Assembly: GCA_964634815.1 (NCBI GenBank)
Contig: CAZWMD010000001.1
Coordinates: 124,001-188,000 of the forward strand
Direction: 5' to 3'
Length of the DNA: 64,000 nucleotides
Origin: JALZVT01 sp964634815
Lineage (GTDB): Bacteria; Pseudomonadota; Gammaproteobacteria; Pseudomonadales; Azotimanducaceae
Position numbers and translations under genes: made by a program. This document shows, one piece after another, positions 17,883-25,717 of this stretch (its first letter is position 1; every line of letters starts with the position of its first letter). Under the pieces are notes generated by a model that saw only the letters and a program-made list of their open reading frames with translations, ran no database searches and was not told the DNA's origin.

Positions 17883-18601
17883 CTCTCGCTCCTGAGGTTT
17901 AGCGGAACGCGGTTGGATTCCGGGATCAGATCAGCAAGGTTGTGCAGCATGGGAAACGCGCTATCGGTTCGGGGCTCGCGCTTGGAATCTGGTGACGCGA
18001 CACACAAAACCTCGGTAATACCAAATTTGGCAGCGGCTTCCAGAACCTGCTCGTTATCGTCGATGAACACCGTCCGCTTGGGATTGAAAGAGTGTTGCTG
18101 CTGCAGGCTTTGCCAAAACGCCTGAGACTCCTTTACGTGTTGATAGTCGTGGCTGGATACGACGCCATCAAGGTACTGCAATAGGTCTAGATGCCGGGTT
18201 TTGAAGTCCAGGCTTTTCCGATGTGCATTGGTAGCTAACAACGTTTTGCAGGCCAGGCCTTGCAGGGCGGAAAGGAACTGTTCAGTGCCATCCCGATAGC
18301 GCAACAGACCTGCCAAGTCTTCATGGAGCTGCATAATGTTCAGTTCGGTGAACTTTGCCCAGTAATCCAGGCAATAAAACTCTATGGTACGAGCGTTTTC
18401 GCGCATGTGTGTGAACAAGAGCTCCCGCGATTGTTCGAGAGTTAATTGGTGGGTAAGCGCATAGACCTCGGGTAGGTGCACATTCCAAAGCATGTTGTCG
18501 AAATGCAGGTCAATGAGGGTGCCGTCCATATCCAGCAGTACAACATCTATCTGCGACCAATTGATGCCGGCTACTGAAGAGGACTGGGCTTTATGGGGCA
18601 T
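17879..18601 (-). CDS. yrfG: GMP/IMP nucleotidase (HAD family)
   Basis: 240 residues from ATG 18601, chosen because family similarity begins shortly after it; the frame is open a further 30 codons but those overlap the divergent promoter region. HAD motif I is LLDMDGTLIDL, motif II LLATNAH, motif IV TVFIDDNEQVLEAA, with the family-specific FYCLDYW segment as in E. coli YrfG. It dephosphorylates purine mononucleotides. It is first in the yrfG-hslR-hslO run and divergent from nudE. Confidence 0.9.
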   Translation of the reverse strand: MPHKAQSSSVAGINWSQIDVVLLDMDGTLIDLHFDNMLWNVHLPEVYALTHQLTLEQSRELLFTHMRENARTIEFYCLDYWAKFTELNIMQLHEDLAGLLRYRDGTEQFLSALQGLACKTLLATNAHRKSLDFKTRHLDLLQYLDGVVSSHDYQHVKESQAFWQSLQQQHSFNPKRTVFIDDNEQVLEAAAKFGITEVLCVASPDSKREPRTDSAFPMLHNLADLIPESNRVPLNLRSES

Positions 18602-18667
18602 GATTGGAAACCATGGACAATTCGCGTAAGGATTCACGCATAAATGATACAGAAGAGTTGAAAGATT

Positions 18668-19479
18668 GTGCCCGACCAGATTTCTGATCAAGAACAGGCT
18701 CGAGTTCCCCCGGATCCCTACGCGCTACCCAGGGTGATTGCGCGCAAGGAACTGGCTCGCAGCCGGCTGTTCTCTATTGAATCGCTTGAGCTTGAGTTTT
18801 CCAATGGTACTCAGCGCACCTACGAGCGATTGCCGGCTCGGGGTCGTGAGGCGATTATTGTGGTGGCCATCGATACGAACAATGAATTGCAGTTAATCAA
18901 AGAATACGCGGCTGGGTTTCATCGCTATCAGCTCACGNNNNNNNNNNNNNNNNNNNNNNNNNNNNNNNNNNNNNNNNNNNNNNNNNNNNNNNNNNNNNNN
19001 NNNNNNNNNNNNNNNNNNNNNNNNNNNNNNNNNNNNNTGAATTGCAGTTAATCAAAGAATACGCGGCTGGGTTTCATCGCTATCAGCTCACGTTGCCCAA
19101 AGGCACCAATGAGCCTGGTGAAACTTTGGAAGAGGCGGCGATCCGTGAGCTACGCGAAGAGATTGGCATGGGTGCTCGCACGGTAACCTACCTGCGCCGG
19201 TTGAACATAGCGCCAGGGCATATGGGTTTTACGATTCATGTGGTGCTTGCTCAGGACCTGTATCCGGCCCCCCTTGTTGGAGATGAGCCCGAACCTTTGC
19301 AACTGGTACCCTGGCCACTTGATGCCATTGACGAACTTTACGAATGCGAAGAGTTTGACGAGGCTCGTGCGATTGCGGCGCTGCACCTTGCGGTGCGTCG
19401 CCTGAAGCAGGGTGCGCCATTCGAACAAACTTCGACCGAAGCGCGGGGCATAGCTGATACCTCGCCTGCGATCTCTTGA
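18668..19479 (+). CDS. nudE: ADP compounds hydrolase NudE (interrupted by an assembly gap)
   Basis: Starts at GTG 18668. A run of 100 N (18938-19037) breaks the frame, but bases 18883-18937 and 19038-19092 are identical, so removing 18883-19037 restores one open frame of 218 residues with no frameshift. The repaired protein has a complete Nudix box, GTNEPGE...RELREEIG, directly after the junction. NudE hydrolyses ADP-ribose, Ap3A and NADH. The position opposite yrfG-hslR-hslO and before cysQ matches the family context. The C-terminal ~25 residues are longer than in E. coli. Confidence 0.92.
18938..19037. other. Assembly gap of 100 N flanked by a 55-bp exact repeat
   Basis: The 55 bases before the gap (18883-18937) equal the 55 bases after it (19038-19092). 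This is the sign of two contigs that overlap by the assembler word size and were scaffolded with a default 100-N spacer. No real sequence is probably missing. Confidence 0.95.
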
Positions 19480-19525
19480 TAACCCACTACCTTTTTCCCC
19501 AAATTTTTTTCAGGACGACACAGTT

Positions 19526-20371
19526 ATGACAGCATCTGATCTACCTAGCGCCCAACAGCTTGTTGATCTCGCCCACAAGGCGGGGCTGGCAATTCTTGAG
19601 GTATATGAAACCGATTTTGAGGTGATGGGCAAAGCGGATGACTCGCCTTTGACGCAGGCTGACCTTGCAGCCCACCGAGTGCTTGTGGCCGGGCTCGCCG
19701 AGCTCACGCCGCATATACCGGTGCTTTCCGAGGAAGAGAAGGCGCCGGAGTTTGCCGTTCGCCAGAGTTGGGAACGTTATTGGATTATTGATCCGCTTGA
19801 TGGCACTAAAGAGTTTGTGAATCGCAATGGCGAGTTCACCGTAAACGTCGCGCTAATTGATGGCCATAAGGCCGTACTCGGCGTTGTGGGTGTGCCGGTC
19901 CAGGATCGCATTTTCTTTGGCGATGTGAACGCAGGTGTGGCGACCCTCTATGCAGATGGCAAAGAGCACGCTTTGCAGGGGCGTAAGGTGCAAAGCCAGA
20001 TTGCGCAGCACAGCAGTGTCACCGCGGTAGCCAGCCGTAGTCACGGTGGGGAGCGGTTGGAAGCCTATCTGGATGCGGTTGCTGCGGAATTTGGCGGCCT
20101 GGAGCGCAAGCCAATGGGCAGCTCCCTCAAGCTGTGTACGTTGGCAGAAGGCGAAGCCGATCTGTATCCGCGGTTGGGGCCCACGTCTGAGTGGGATATT
20201 GCGGCGGCAGATGCTGTTCTTGCGGCTGCCGGCGGCGTTGTCCTGACGTTTGACGGTAAGCCCCTGCAATACAACACCAAAGATTCCTTGCTGAACCCTG
20301 AGTTTTTGGCCCTCGGTGATGCCAGCTTCGACTGGATGAGCAGGTTGCCGGAGTATCAGGCGCCGGAATAG
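19526..20371 (+). CDS. cysQ: 3'(2'),5'-bisphosphate nucleotidase CysQ
   Basis: 281 residues of the inositol monophosphatase superfamily: metal-binding SEEEK near 69-73, IIDPLDGTKEF near 87-97, and the C-terminal SEWDIAAADAVL. CysQ removes the 3'-phosphate of PAP produced in sulfate assimilation. It follows nudE by 46 bases, as in many gammaproteobacteria, so both are likely co-transcribed. ATG 19526 follows a weak AGGA. Confidence 0.95.
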   Translation: MTASDLPSAQQLVDLAHKAGLAILEVYETDFEVMGKADDSPLTQADLAAHRVLVAGLAELTPHIPVLSEEEKAPEFAVRQSWERYWIIDPLDGTKEFVNRNGEFTVNVALIDGHKAVLGVVGVPVQDRIFFGDVNAGVATLYADGKEHALQGRKVQSQIAQHSSVTAVASRSHGGERLEAYLDAVAAEFGGLERKPMGSSLKLCTLAEGEADLYPRLGPTSEWDIAAADAVLAAAGGVVLTFDGKPLQYNTKDSLLNPEFLALGDASFDWMSRLPEYQAPE

Positions 20372-20396
20372 GTAGAGTAGGGGGGGGTGGCCTCAA

Positions 20397-20470
20397 CTAG
20401 CCGGGCTATATGACTGTGCGATCGCCCTGCCGAGGAGAATTACACTGTATATACATACAGTCCCGGCTAG
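20397..20470. repeat. Inverted repeat flanking the LexA box
   Basis: ACTAGCCGGG (20396-20405) and CCCGGCTAGT (20462-20471) are perfect 10-bp inverted repeats, extendable to CCTCA/TGAGG with one bulged base. They enclose 56 bases that contain the SOS box. They could form the stem of a cysQ transcription terminator or a protein-binding structure. Confidence 0.6.
20445..20460. promoter_or_regulatory. LexA (SOS) box
   Basis: CTGTATATACATACAG fits CTGT-N8-ACAG exactly, and its core differs from the alternating AT consensus at one base, so affinity should be high in a gammaproteobacterium. The only downstream candidate on the plus strand is the small membrane ORF at 20796. On the minus strand the box points into the end of cysQ with no start codon. 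Clear -35/-10 elements could not be placed. Confidence 0.8.
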
Positions 20471-20795
20471 TGAGGGGTCCAATATAGCGCCTCTCATTAG
20501 CGAAAAAAAGCGACTTTATGTGAGTGAAATTCGGCTCTGTAGAAATTCCGAATGACATCAACACGTTAGCCGTTTGCCGGTTCTGAGGTTCCATATTTCT
20601 TTCACTTTTAGGTGCGAGCTAACAATTGTACAGCTCGCTAATCTGCGCTCCGGGCTGGTCGCTCCGAGGCGCAACTAAAGCGCGCGGCGTAGATAGCTGA
20701 GCAGTTACATTGCCCAAACAAAGCGACTACCTAGTCTGATTGAAGCAAGAATCTTTACGGGTAAGACTTTGGACCTGCTAATTGCGAGAGTCCAA
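20461..20795 (+). other. Structured putative leader between SOS box and small ORF
   Basis: 335 bases without a convincing gene. Structure elements are a 7-bp hairpin GCGAGCT/AGCTCGC (20614-20620 / 20632-20638), an imperfect GC-rich hairpin (20644-20674), and a 7-bp stem TTTGGAC/GTCCAAA (20768-20774 / 20790-20796) whose right arm includes the A of the next ATG. Minimal frames (GTG 20520, 11 codons; ATG 20552, 5 codons) also occur. Confidence 0.5.
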
Positions 20796-20924
20796 ATGTC
20801 AGATATCAACGAGCGCCAGCCCTCTGCGACCGAATCCCGGCATCAGACCCTTGCGTATCTGAGTCGCTACCTGTTCTGGCTGGTCATGGCGCTTTTGTTG
20901 GCAGGTTTTAGCCTGGTGGTGTGA
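20796..20924 (+). CDS. Candidate 42-residue single-pass membrane peptide
   Basis: ATG 20796 to TGA 20924. The first ~24 residues are polar (MSDINERQPSATESRHQ). The last ~18 are strongly hydrophobic and start YLFWLVMALLLAG, predicting one tail membrane helix. GAGAG lies 5 bases ahead of the ATG but falls in the loop of a 7-bp stem that ties up the start region. The 3' end overlaps the opposite STAS/SEC14-like gene by 17 bases. The frame is open upstream to 20697, so a TTG start at 20769 is possible. No family recognised. The SOS box 335 bases upstream suggests damage control, but this is inference and the ORF could be spurious. Confidence 0.45.
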   Translation: MSDINERQPSATESRHQTLAYLSRYLFWLVMALLLAGFSLVV

Positions 20925-21408
20925 GCGAGTCGGTTTCCGCGGCGGCTGAGCTTGCTACAGAACCAGCAGACCCCATGGCTGCGTCTTGCTCAAACTCCTG
21001 ACAGGATTCGATCGCATTGAGGTCGGCGAAATTTGTGTCAAATTCCTTGTTAATCAACCATTTACACGCCTGGTTCCAGCCATCGAAGAGTTCGGCTTGA
21101 TCCAGTGTGCAACTGAACCAGAACGCCTTGGCGCAGACGGTTTCTTCCCAATCCGGGTTAACCACAATGGCCACATGAGCGGCTAGTTGTGGTTGGTAGT
21201 CTTTGCGTATTAGTGCCTCAAACTCATCCAGCTCCTCACAGGTTCCGCGTGGCATGGCCGTACGGAGGTCGATTAGCTGTGGGAGTTTTGGATCAAACAA
21301 CTTGTCTGCCAACAGGCTACCGATACAAGCCCTGGCGTCAGCACTGGTGACGTCCTCGGTGGCGGTTAACGTGATTAGCTCGTCACGTTCGTTGATGTGA
21401 TATTCCAT
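20908..21408 (-). CDS. SpoIIAA/STAS-SEC14-like protein
   Basis: 166 residues from ATG 21408, chosen because GAGG lies 7 bases upstream of it; the ATG two codons earlier has that motif only one base away. The pattern fits small proteins with the SpoIIAA-like fold: MEYHINERDELITLTATEDVTSADA, then LIDLRTA, then VAIVVNPDWEE and a helix ending ACKWLI. These often respond to membrane or lipid signals, but no function is known here. The last ~30 residues (Ser/Ala-rich) look disordered. Cytoplasmic. Confidence 0.7.
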   Translation of the reverse strand: MEYHINERDELITLTATEDVTSADARACIGSLLADKLFDPKLPQLIDLRTAMPRGTCEELDEFEALIRKDYQPQLAAHVAIVVNPDWEETVCAKAFWFSCTLDQAELFDGWNQACKWLINKEFDTNFADLNAIESCQEFEQDAAMGSAGSVASSAAAETDSLTPPG

Positions 21409-21510
21409 TGGCATACCTCAAAGATTACTTAATTCGCCCGCCTCTCACTGTGCATTGGGTGGCACTATTGGTTATTTACCGGGCAACTTGCCTAGCAGAG
21501 GAGAACCGAT

Positions 21511-22671
21511 CTGGGAGCCTATACACAGTGGCTGACCGAGCCCTGGCCGGAGAGGCTTGAGCAGCTTGCTTCTGTGCTTGCCGCGCATTCGAGCGATTCC
21601 GAATCACACCGTCAGCTTGCCCCTGAGGTCATCGCGGCCCTGACTCGACAAGGCGCCTGCAACCTGTTCCTGCCGCGCTCTCTGGGTGGCGAGGAAGTGG
21701 ATCCAGTGAGTTGTGCGCTCATTACCGAGGAACTAGCTCGTCATGACACGGCCGCTGCCTGGTTTGTCATGGTCGCTAATTCCCCACGCCTCATGGCCGC
21801 AAGTTGGCCACAAGCACTGGTTGAATCTCTGTGGCTTAACACCCCACACAGGCTGGTAGCTGCGAGCGGTCACAGCGTTTTGCACGGCGAAGATTGTGGT
21901 GATGACCAGCTCAGAATTAGCGGCAGGGTGGGGTTCTCTAGCGGTTGTCACTTTGCAGATTACATAGCGGCACCAACGCTTGTGGGTGAAGAGCGTTTGA
22001 TGGCGCTGATTCCGGCTAAAGAGTGCAGGATCGAGGACGATTGGGATGTGCTGGGAATGCGCGGTACGGGCAGTAACTCAGTGTTAGTCGACTCTGTCGT
22101 TATTCCCCGCGCTAGCACTGCTGAAATCGCTGTGCAGCTTAACGTCGCAAATTCTTACTACGATAGCCCGTTGTATCGCTGCCCGGGTCGGGTGTTGTTT
22201 GCCACCTACGTACCCATCTCGCTTGCTGTCGCGGGCCAGGCGCTGGATGCGCTAAACGAGTTGGCGCAAACCAAAACGCCTGCAGCAGCCAATGGCCTGT
22301 TGCGTGAACGACAGATAGCGCAGCTCAAGTTTGGCAAAGCGCTGGCAAACCTGCGCGCTGCCCGGGGTTATTTCCTTGATGCGTTGCGAGAGGCCTGGGA
22401 ACGAGCGGTGCGAGGAGAAACTGCAAGTGATGCTCAGCGCGCGGACCTTTACCTGGCCGGTACGCATGGCGTTCAAGCCTCGGCTGAGACGGTCCGTCTG
22501 GTTGCGGACGCAGCTGGTACCTCGGTGATCTATGAGCAGGGTAAGCTAGCCCGACTTGTTCGCGACATGGAAGTATTACGGCATCACGGTTTTGCCAGTG
22601 AAAATCGCTATGCAAGCGTTGCCCAGCAAATGTGGGGTGCACCCCTCGATTATCCACTGCTGCTTAGATAG
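21511..22671 (+). CDS. Acyl-CoA dehydrogenase-fold flavoprotein (possible CTG start)
   Basis: The frame includes the acyl-CoA dehydrogenase N-terminal helical domain (LFLPRSLGGEEVDP), the middle beta domain (GRVGFSSGC, DWDVLGMRGTGSNSVLVDSVVIP) and a C-terminal helical domain, about 386 residues. Residues before the GTG at 21574 (PWPERLEQLA) already look like the family's first helix, so translation must start upstream. The only good site is CTG 21511, 7 bases after AGAGGAGAA. The absence of an obvious Glu base and the SSGCHFADY pattern resemble HsaA/DszC-type flavin monooxygenases, so it may be an oxygenase rather than a dehydrogenase. It converges on the LysR gene. Confidence 0.82.
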   Translation: MGAYTQWLTEPWPERLEQLASVLAAHSSDSESHRQLAPEVIAALTRQGACNLFLPRSLGGEEVDPVSCALITEELARHDTAAAWFVMVANSPRLMAASWPQALVESLWLNTPHRLVAASGHSVLHGEDCGDDQLRISGRVGFSSGCHFADYIAAPTLVGEERLMALIPAKECRIEDDWDVLGMRGTGSNSVLVDSVVIPRASTAEIAVQLNVANSYYDSPLYRCPGRVLFATYVPISLAVAGQALDALNELAQTKTPAAANGLLRERQIAQLKFGKALANLRAARGYFLDALREAWERAVRGETASDAQRADLYLAGTHGVQASAETVRLVADAAGTSVIYEQGKLARLVRDMEVLRHHGFASENRYASVAQQMWGAPLDYPLLLR

Positions 22672-22714
22672 GGCAGCGCGAACGCGAAAAAGAAAGTCAA
22701 AAAATAGTAAGTGG

Positions 22715-23647
22715 TTAGCTGCGGGGAAAGTGGCGTTGGCAGATGCCGATGAAACGCTTGGCACCCTCGCTCAGAGGTGCGTCCGTTTTGTAGCACAGAC
22801 CTACCTCACGTTCGATTAACGAGATGTCTAGTCCGCTGATAGGTTTGAAGCCGTTGAGTTCGTTCAGTAGATGATTCGATATGTAGATGATTCCTTTGCC
22901 AGACTTGGCGAGAGCCAGGCGCAGTTCCAGATTGGAGATTTCCCAGACCACAGAAAACTGGTTGCGCAGACGCTCCAGTCCGCCGCGTTTCTCTGCGTCA
23001 TCCAGATAGGATGTAAGCAGTGGCACTTGAGCGATTAGCTCTGACAATTGCGAACCTTCAGTGTTTAGCAGATCACTGGCCATGGGGTGGAGCTCGTGAA
23101 CAACAAGTGTTCGTTGTTCTGAAAAAAACGGCAGGCTGGTGAAATGACCAGGCATCCGGTGCAGAAAGGGGCCAAATCCAAGCTCCCAGCGACCGTCGTC
23201 TACCCCGTATATGATTTCCCGGCTGGGCGTGACATCCAGCTTCAGGCGAGTGAGCGGGTAGAGCTCGCAAAATTCAAGTAGAAGTTTGTGTCCGTGAATA
23301 CGGTTAACCATGCTGTTCATGGCGAGGTTAAGTGTTGAGAGAGCGCCGGATTGCAACGACGCAAGATCATCTATGGTTGCTGCTTCCTCGGTGATCACGG
23401 TGCGAGCGAACTTCATAAATCGCAAGCCGGCCTCGGTAAGCTCGGGTGTTTTATTTCTCAGAAGCAATACAGCGCCAAGTTTGTGTTCCAGTCGCGCCAC
23501 CGTCTGACTGACCGCCGATTGTGACAGGTGCAGCTGTTCCGCTGCGCGGGAAAACCCCCGCGCCTCCATAACGGCGGCAAATACGCGGATCTCCTGGCGC
23601 TCGATTTGCGGCACGGTCCGATCGGGTATGTCGTTTGAGTTGGTCAA
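22715..23647 (-). CDS. LysR family transcriptional regulator
   Basis: 310 residues. The N-terminal winged helix-turn-helix is typical (IRVFAAVMEARGFSRAAEQLHLSQSAVSQTVARLE wraps residues ~20-54), followed by a periplasmic-binding-like effector domain. The start is TTG 23647; no ATG is available in frame between the upstream stop and the HTH. It is divergent from the citrate-synthase-like gene across 213 bases, the usual arrangement for a LysR activator and its target, so control of that gene is the simplest guess. A 14-base-period repeat covers the start region. Confidence 0.9.
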   Translation of the reverse strand: MTNSNDIPDRTVPQIERQEIRVFAAVMEARGFSRAAEQLHLSQSAVSQTVARLEHKLGAVLLLRNKTPELTEAGLRFMKFARTVITEEAATIDDLASLQSGALSTLNLAMNSMVNRIHGHKLLLEFCELYPLTRLKLDVTPSREIIYGVDDGRWELGFGPFLHRMPGHFTSLPFFSEQRTLVVHELHPMASDLLNTEGSQLSELIAQVPLLTSYLDDAEKRGGLERLRNQFSVVWEISNLELRLALAKSGKGIIYISNHLLNELNGFKPISGLDISLIEREVGLCYKTDAPLSEGAKRFIGICQRHFPRS

Positions 23648-23694
23648 TTTAGGTCGGCTAATTTGAGTCAGCTAATTTATGTCGGTTAAGGGAT
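23639..23694. repeat. Four imperfect 14-bp direct repeats at the LysR start
   Basis: Units begin at 23639, 23653, 23667 and 23681, with the shared core GTC-GGCTAATTT (clearest in the second and third units, gtcggctaatttga and gtcagctaatttat). They overlap the LysR start codon and its upstream region. They may be regulator-binding sites or a simple local duplication. Confidence 0.6.
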
Positions 23695-23860
23695 GACTTT
23701 CTCACTCGAAGAATAGAGGTGCTGTTGCCTATTAGTTTAGCGCACGCCGGTGAAAATCGGGTTCACCCTGGCTTATAGAGCAATAAGCAGGCAGCGATGG
23801 CAGGCCGATCGTTGACCCGCCAGGCTAAGAGTGACGCTATAGATCACAAAGGAGCGAAAA

Positions 23861-24949
23861 ATGCAGGCGGATGTTGCAAAGGTAAATACAGGGCTTGAAG
23901 GGGTTGTTGTTGCTGCGAGCGCGATAAGCCATGTTGATGGTGAAGCTGGCGATCTTAGCTATCGCGGAACATCGATTCATCGTTGGGTAGAACAAGAGTT
24001 TGCGGCGGTAGCCGGCGCGGTGTTGGACTGGAATTCTCTGGGCCTGGAAAAAGATCTGGCAGCGCGCCTGTATGACCTTGGCAAACTATCAGATCGGGAA
24101 ACCCAGCTCCTGCTTGAGAACTCCGAGCGCCACCCAATGGCTGTGCTGCAGGGTTTGGTGCCGCTGCTTGCTTTCGAACTTGCACAGGAATCAAAGCAGC
24201 TTGAAGACGTGCTTCTTGGGATTACCGTCGCTGCGCGCTTGCCGCATGCTGTGGCAACGCTGATTGCAGGGGAAGCCGTTACCTACCCGGCAGAACCTGA
24301 CTATTCAACGCGCTTTCTGAAGATGCTTGGTCATGACAAACCAACCGCCGGGCAACGTCGTGCACTGTCGGTCACGCAGATTTTGCAGTTAGAACATAGC
24401 CTCAATGCCGGTACATTTGCGGCTCGAGTCACAGCCAGCACCCAGGCATCAATGCCCGCTGCAATCAGCTCGGCTCTGGGTGCACTCTCGGGTGTTTTGC
24501 ATGGCGGAGCTGATCAAGCGGCAATGGAAATGGCGGACGAAGTGGGCGATCCGGGGAACGCTGCCGCGTTTGTTGATGAATTGCTCGCGCGGGGTCAAAA
24601 GTTGATGGGCATGGGACATCGTGAATACAAGGTTATGGACCCTCGTGCGGTTTACGTGAAGAAGCTGGCAGCAGAACTCGCTCAGGGATCAAAACATGAA
24701 AAAACCTATGCCACCCTGTGCGCCGTAGAAGACGCTTTTGCTGGCGAGATGGCCGCTCGCAATAAGCCGATACACCCCAACCTGGAATTCTATAAAGGAC
24801 TGGTCTATCGGGCGCTTGGTGTGCCTGATCGAGCGTTTACCGCTGCCTTTGCGATGGCGCGAGTGTTTGGTTATATCGCCCATGTGCTGGAGAGTCGCGT
24901 TGATGGGCGAATCATCCGTCCGGCTGCGTTATATACGGGCACGCCCTAA
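23861..24949 (+). CDS. Citrate synthase-like enzyme
   Basis: 362 residues, the short citrate/methylcitrate synthase class. His motifs are present: LQLEHSLNAGTFAARV (first catalytic His) and GHREYKVMDPRA (second). The third catalytic position, normally Asp in N-D-F-Y-S-G, reads NLEFYKG, with Glu in place of Asp. The C-terminal RIIRPAALYTG is normal. It should condense oxaloacetate (or another 2-oxoacid) with an acyl-CoA. The acyl substrate cannot be told, and the Glu may mark a subfamily or altered activity. A divergent LysR gene probably regulates it. AAAGGAG precedes ATG 23861. Confidence 0.88.
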   Translation: MQADVAKVNTGLEGVVVAASAISHVDGEAGDLSYRGTSIHRWVEQEFAAVAGAVLDWNSLGLEKDLAARLYDLGKLSDRETQLLLENSERHPMAVLQGLVPLLAFELAQESKQLEDVLLGITVAARLPHAVATLIAGEAVTYPAEPDYSTRFLKMLGHDKPTAGQRRALSVTQILQLEHSLNAGTFAARVTASTQASMPAAISSALGALSGVLHGGADQAAMEMADEVGDPGNAAAFVDELLARGQKLMGMGHREYKVMDPRAVYVKKLAAELAQGSKHEKTYATLCAVEDAFAGEMAARNKPIHPNLEFYKGLVYRALGVPDRAFTAAFAMARVFGYIAHVLESRVDGRIIRPAALYTGTP

Positions 24950-25009
24950 GTACATCTCTGGCCTCAGCGGCTACAATGGTCACCACTTCGGATGATTGAG
25001 GTGTGATCT

Positions 25010-25717
25010 GTGACCGAATCGGTTCGACTAGCCAGTGCCATTGTATTGGCCTTGGGCATAGCAGCGGGCGGCTATTTTGCGGGTGAAGGCCTGCTCAAGG
25101 CCCGCCAACTTGATCGTAGTGTTACGGTTAAGGGGCTTGCCGAACAGGAACACCCGGCAGACATAGCGATCTGGCCCATTCGCTTTGTACGTCCCGGCAA
25201 TAACCTTGAAGCACTTGTGATTGCGCTGGAAGATGATGCAAAGCGTGTTGTGACGTTCCTTGTCGAGGACGGTTTTGAGCGCGATGAGCTTACTGTTAAC
25301 CCTCCGGCGATCGTTGACAAGCAAGCCAACAGCTATGGCGGTTCTGATTCCAGATTTCGTTACGCGGCCACTGGCTTGGTGACGGTGTACAGCAAAAAAG
25401 TGGAAGCGGTTCGAAAAGCTCAGAGTGCTTTGAGTGAGCTGGGTAAACAGGGCATAACGATCAATGCCGACGAGTATCAATCGCGGGCAGAATATATTTT
25501 CACCGGACTCAATAAAGTCAAACCGGATATGGTTGAAGAGGCAACCCGCAACGCGCGCACGGTGGCGGAAAAGTTCGCGGCAGACTCTGCAAGCACTCTG
25601 GGTAAAATCAAGAATGCACGGCAGGGGCAGTTCAGCATTGTTGATCGCGACAGCAATACACCCCATATAAAGAAAGTGCGTATTGTTTCCACTTTAGAAT
25701 ATTACCTGGCTGACTAA
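25010..25717 (+). CDS. SIMPL domain (YggE/DUF541) protein
   Basis: 235 residues. One N-terminal membrane or signal segment (residues ~5-28, ending AAGGYFAG) is followed by SIMPL-domain features: VTVKGLAEQEHPADIAIW, and the C-terminal ARQGQFSIVDRD region. These proteins are periplasmic or membrane-anchored, sometimes linked to oxidative stress, with no defined activity. It starts at GTG 25010 after GAGGTG. Its TAA shares one base with the ATG of the P450 fusion (TAATG), so both are translated together. Confidence 0.85.
   Translation: MTESVRLASAIVLALGIAAGGYFAGEGLLKARQLDRSVTVKGLAEQEHPADIAIWPIRFVRPGNNLEALVIALEDDAKRVVTFLVEDGFERDELTVNPPAIVDKQANSYGGSDSRFRYAATGLVTVYSKKVEAVRKAQSALSELGKQGITINADEYQSRAEYIFTGLNKVKPDMVEEATRNARTVAEKFAADSASTLGKIKNARQGQFSIVDRDSNTPHIKKVRIVSTLEYYLAD

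Noticed and set aside
18883..19092. Biological tandem duplication within nudE
   Set aside because: The copies abut a default 100-N spacer and joining them restores a normal Nudix protein.
20406..20594. 62-codon minus-strand frame across the SOS box
   Set aside because: It spans the LexA box and both inverted repeats, has no ribosome-binding site and no recognisable features.
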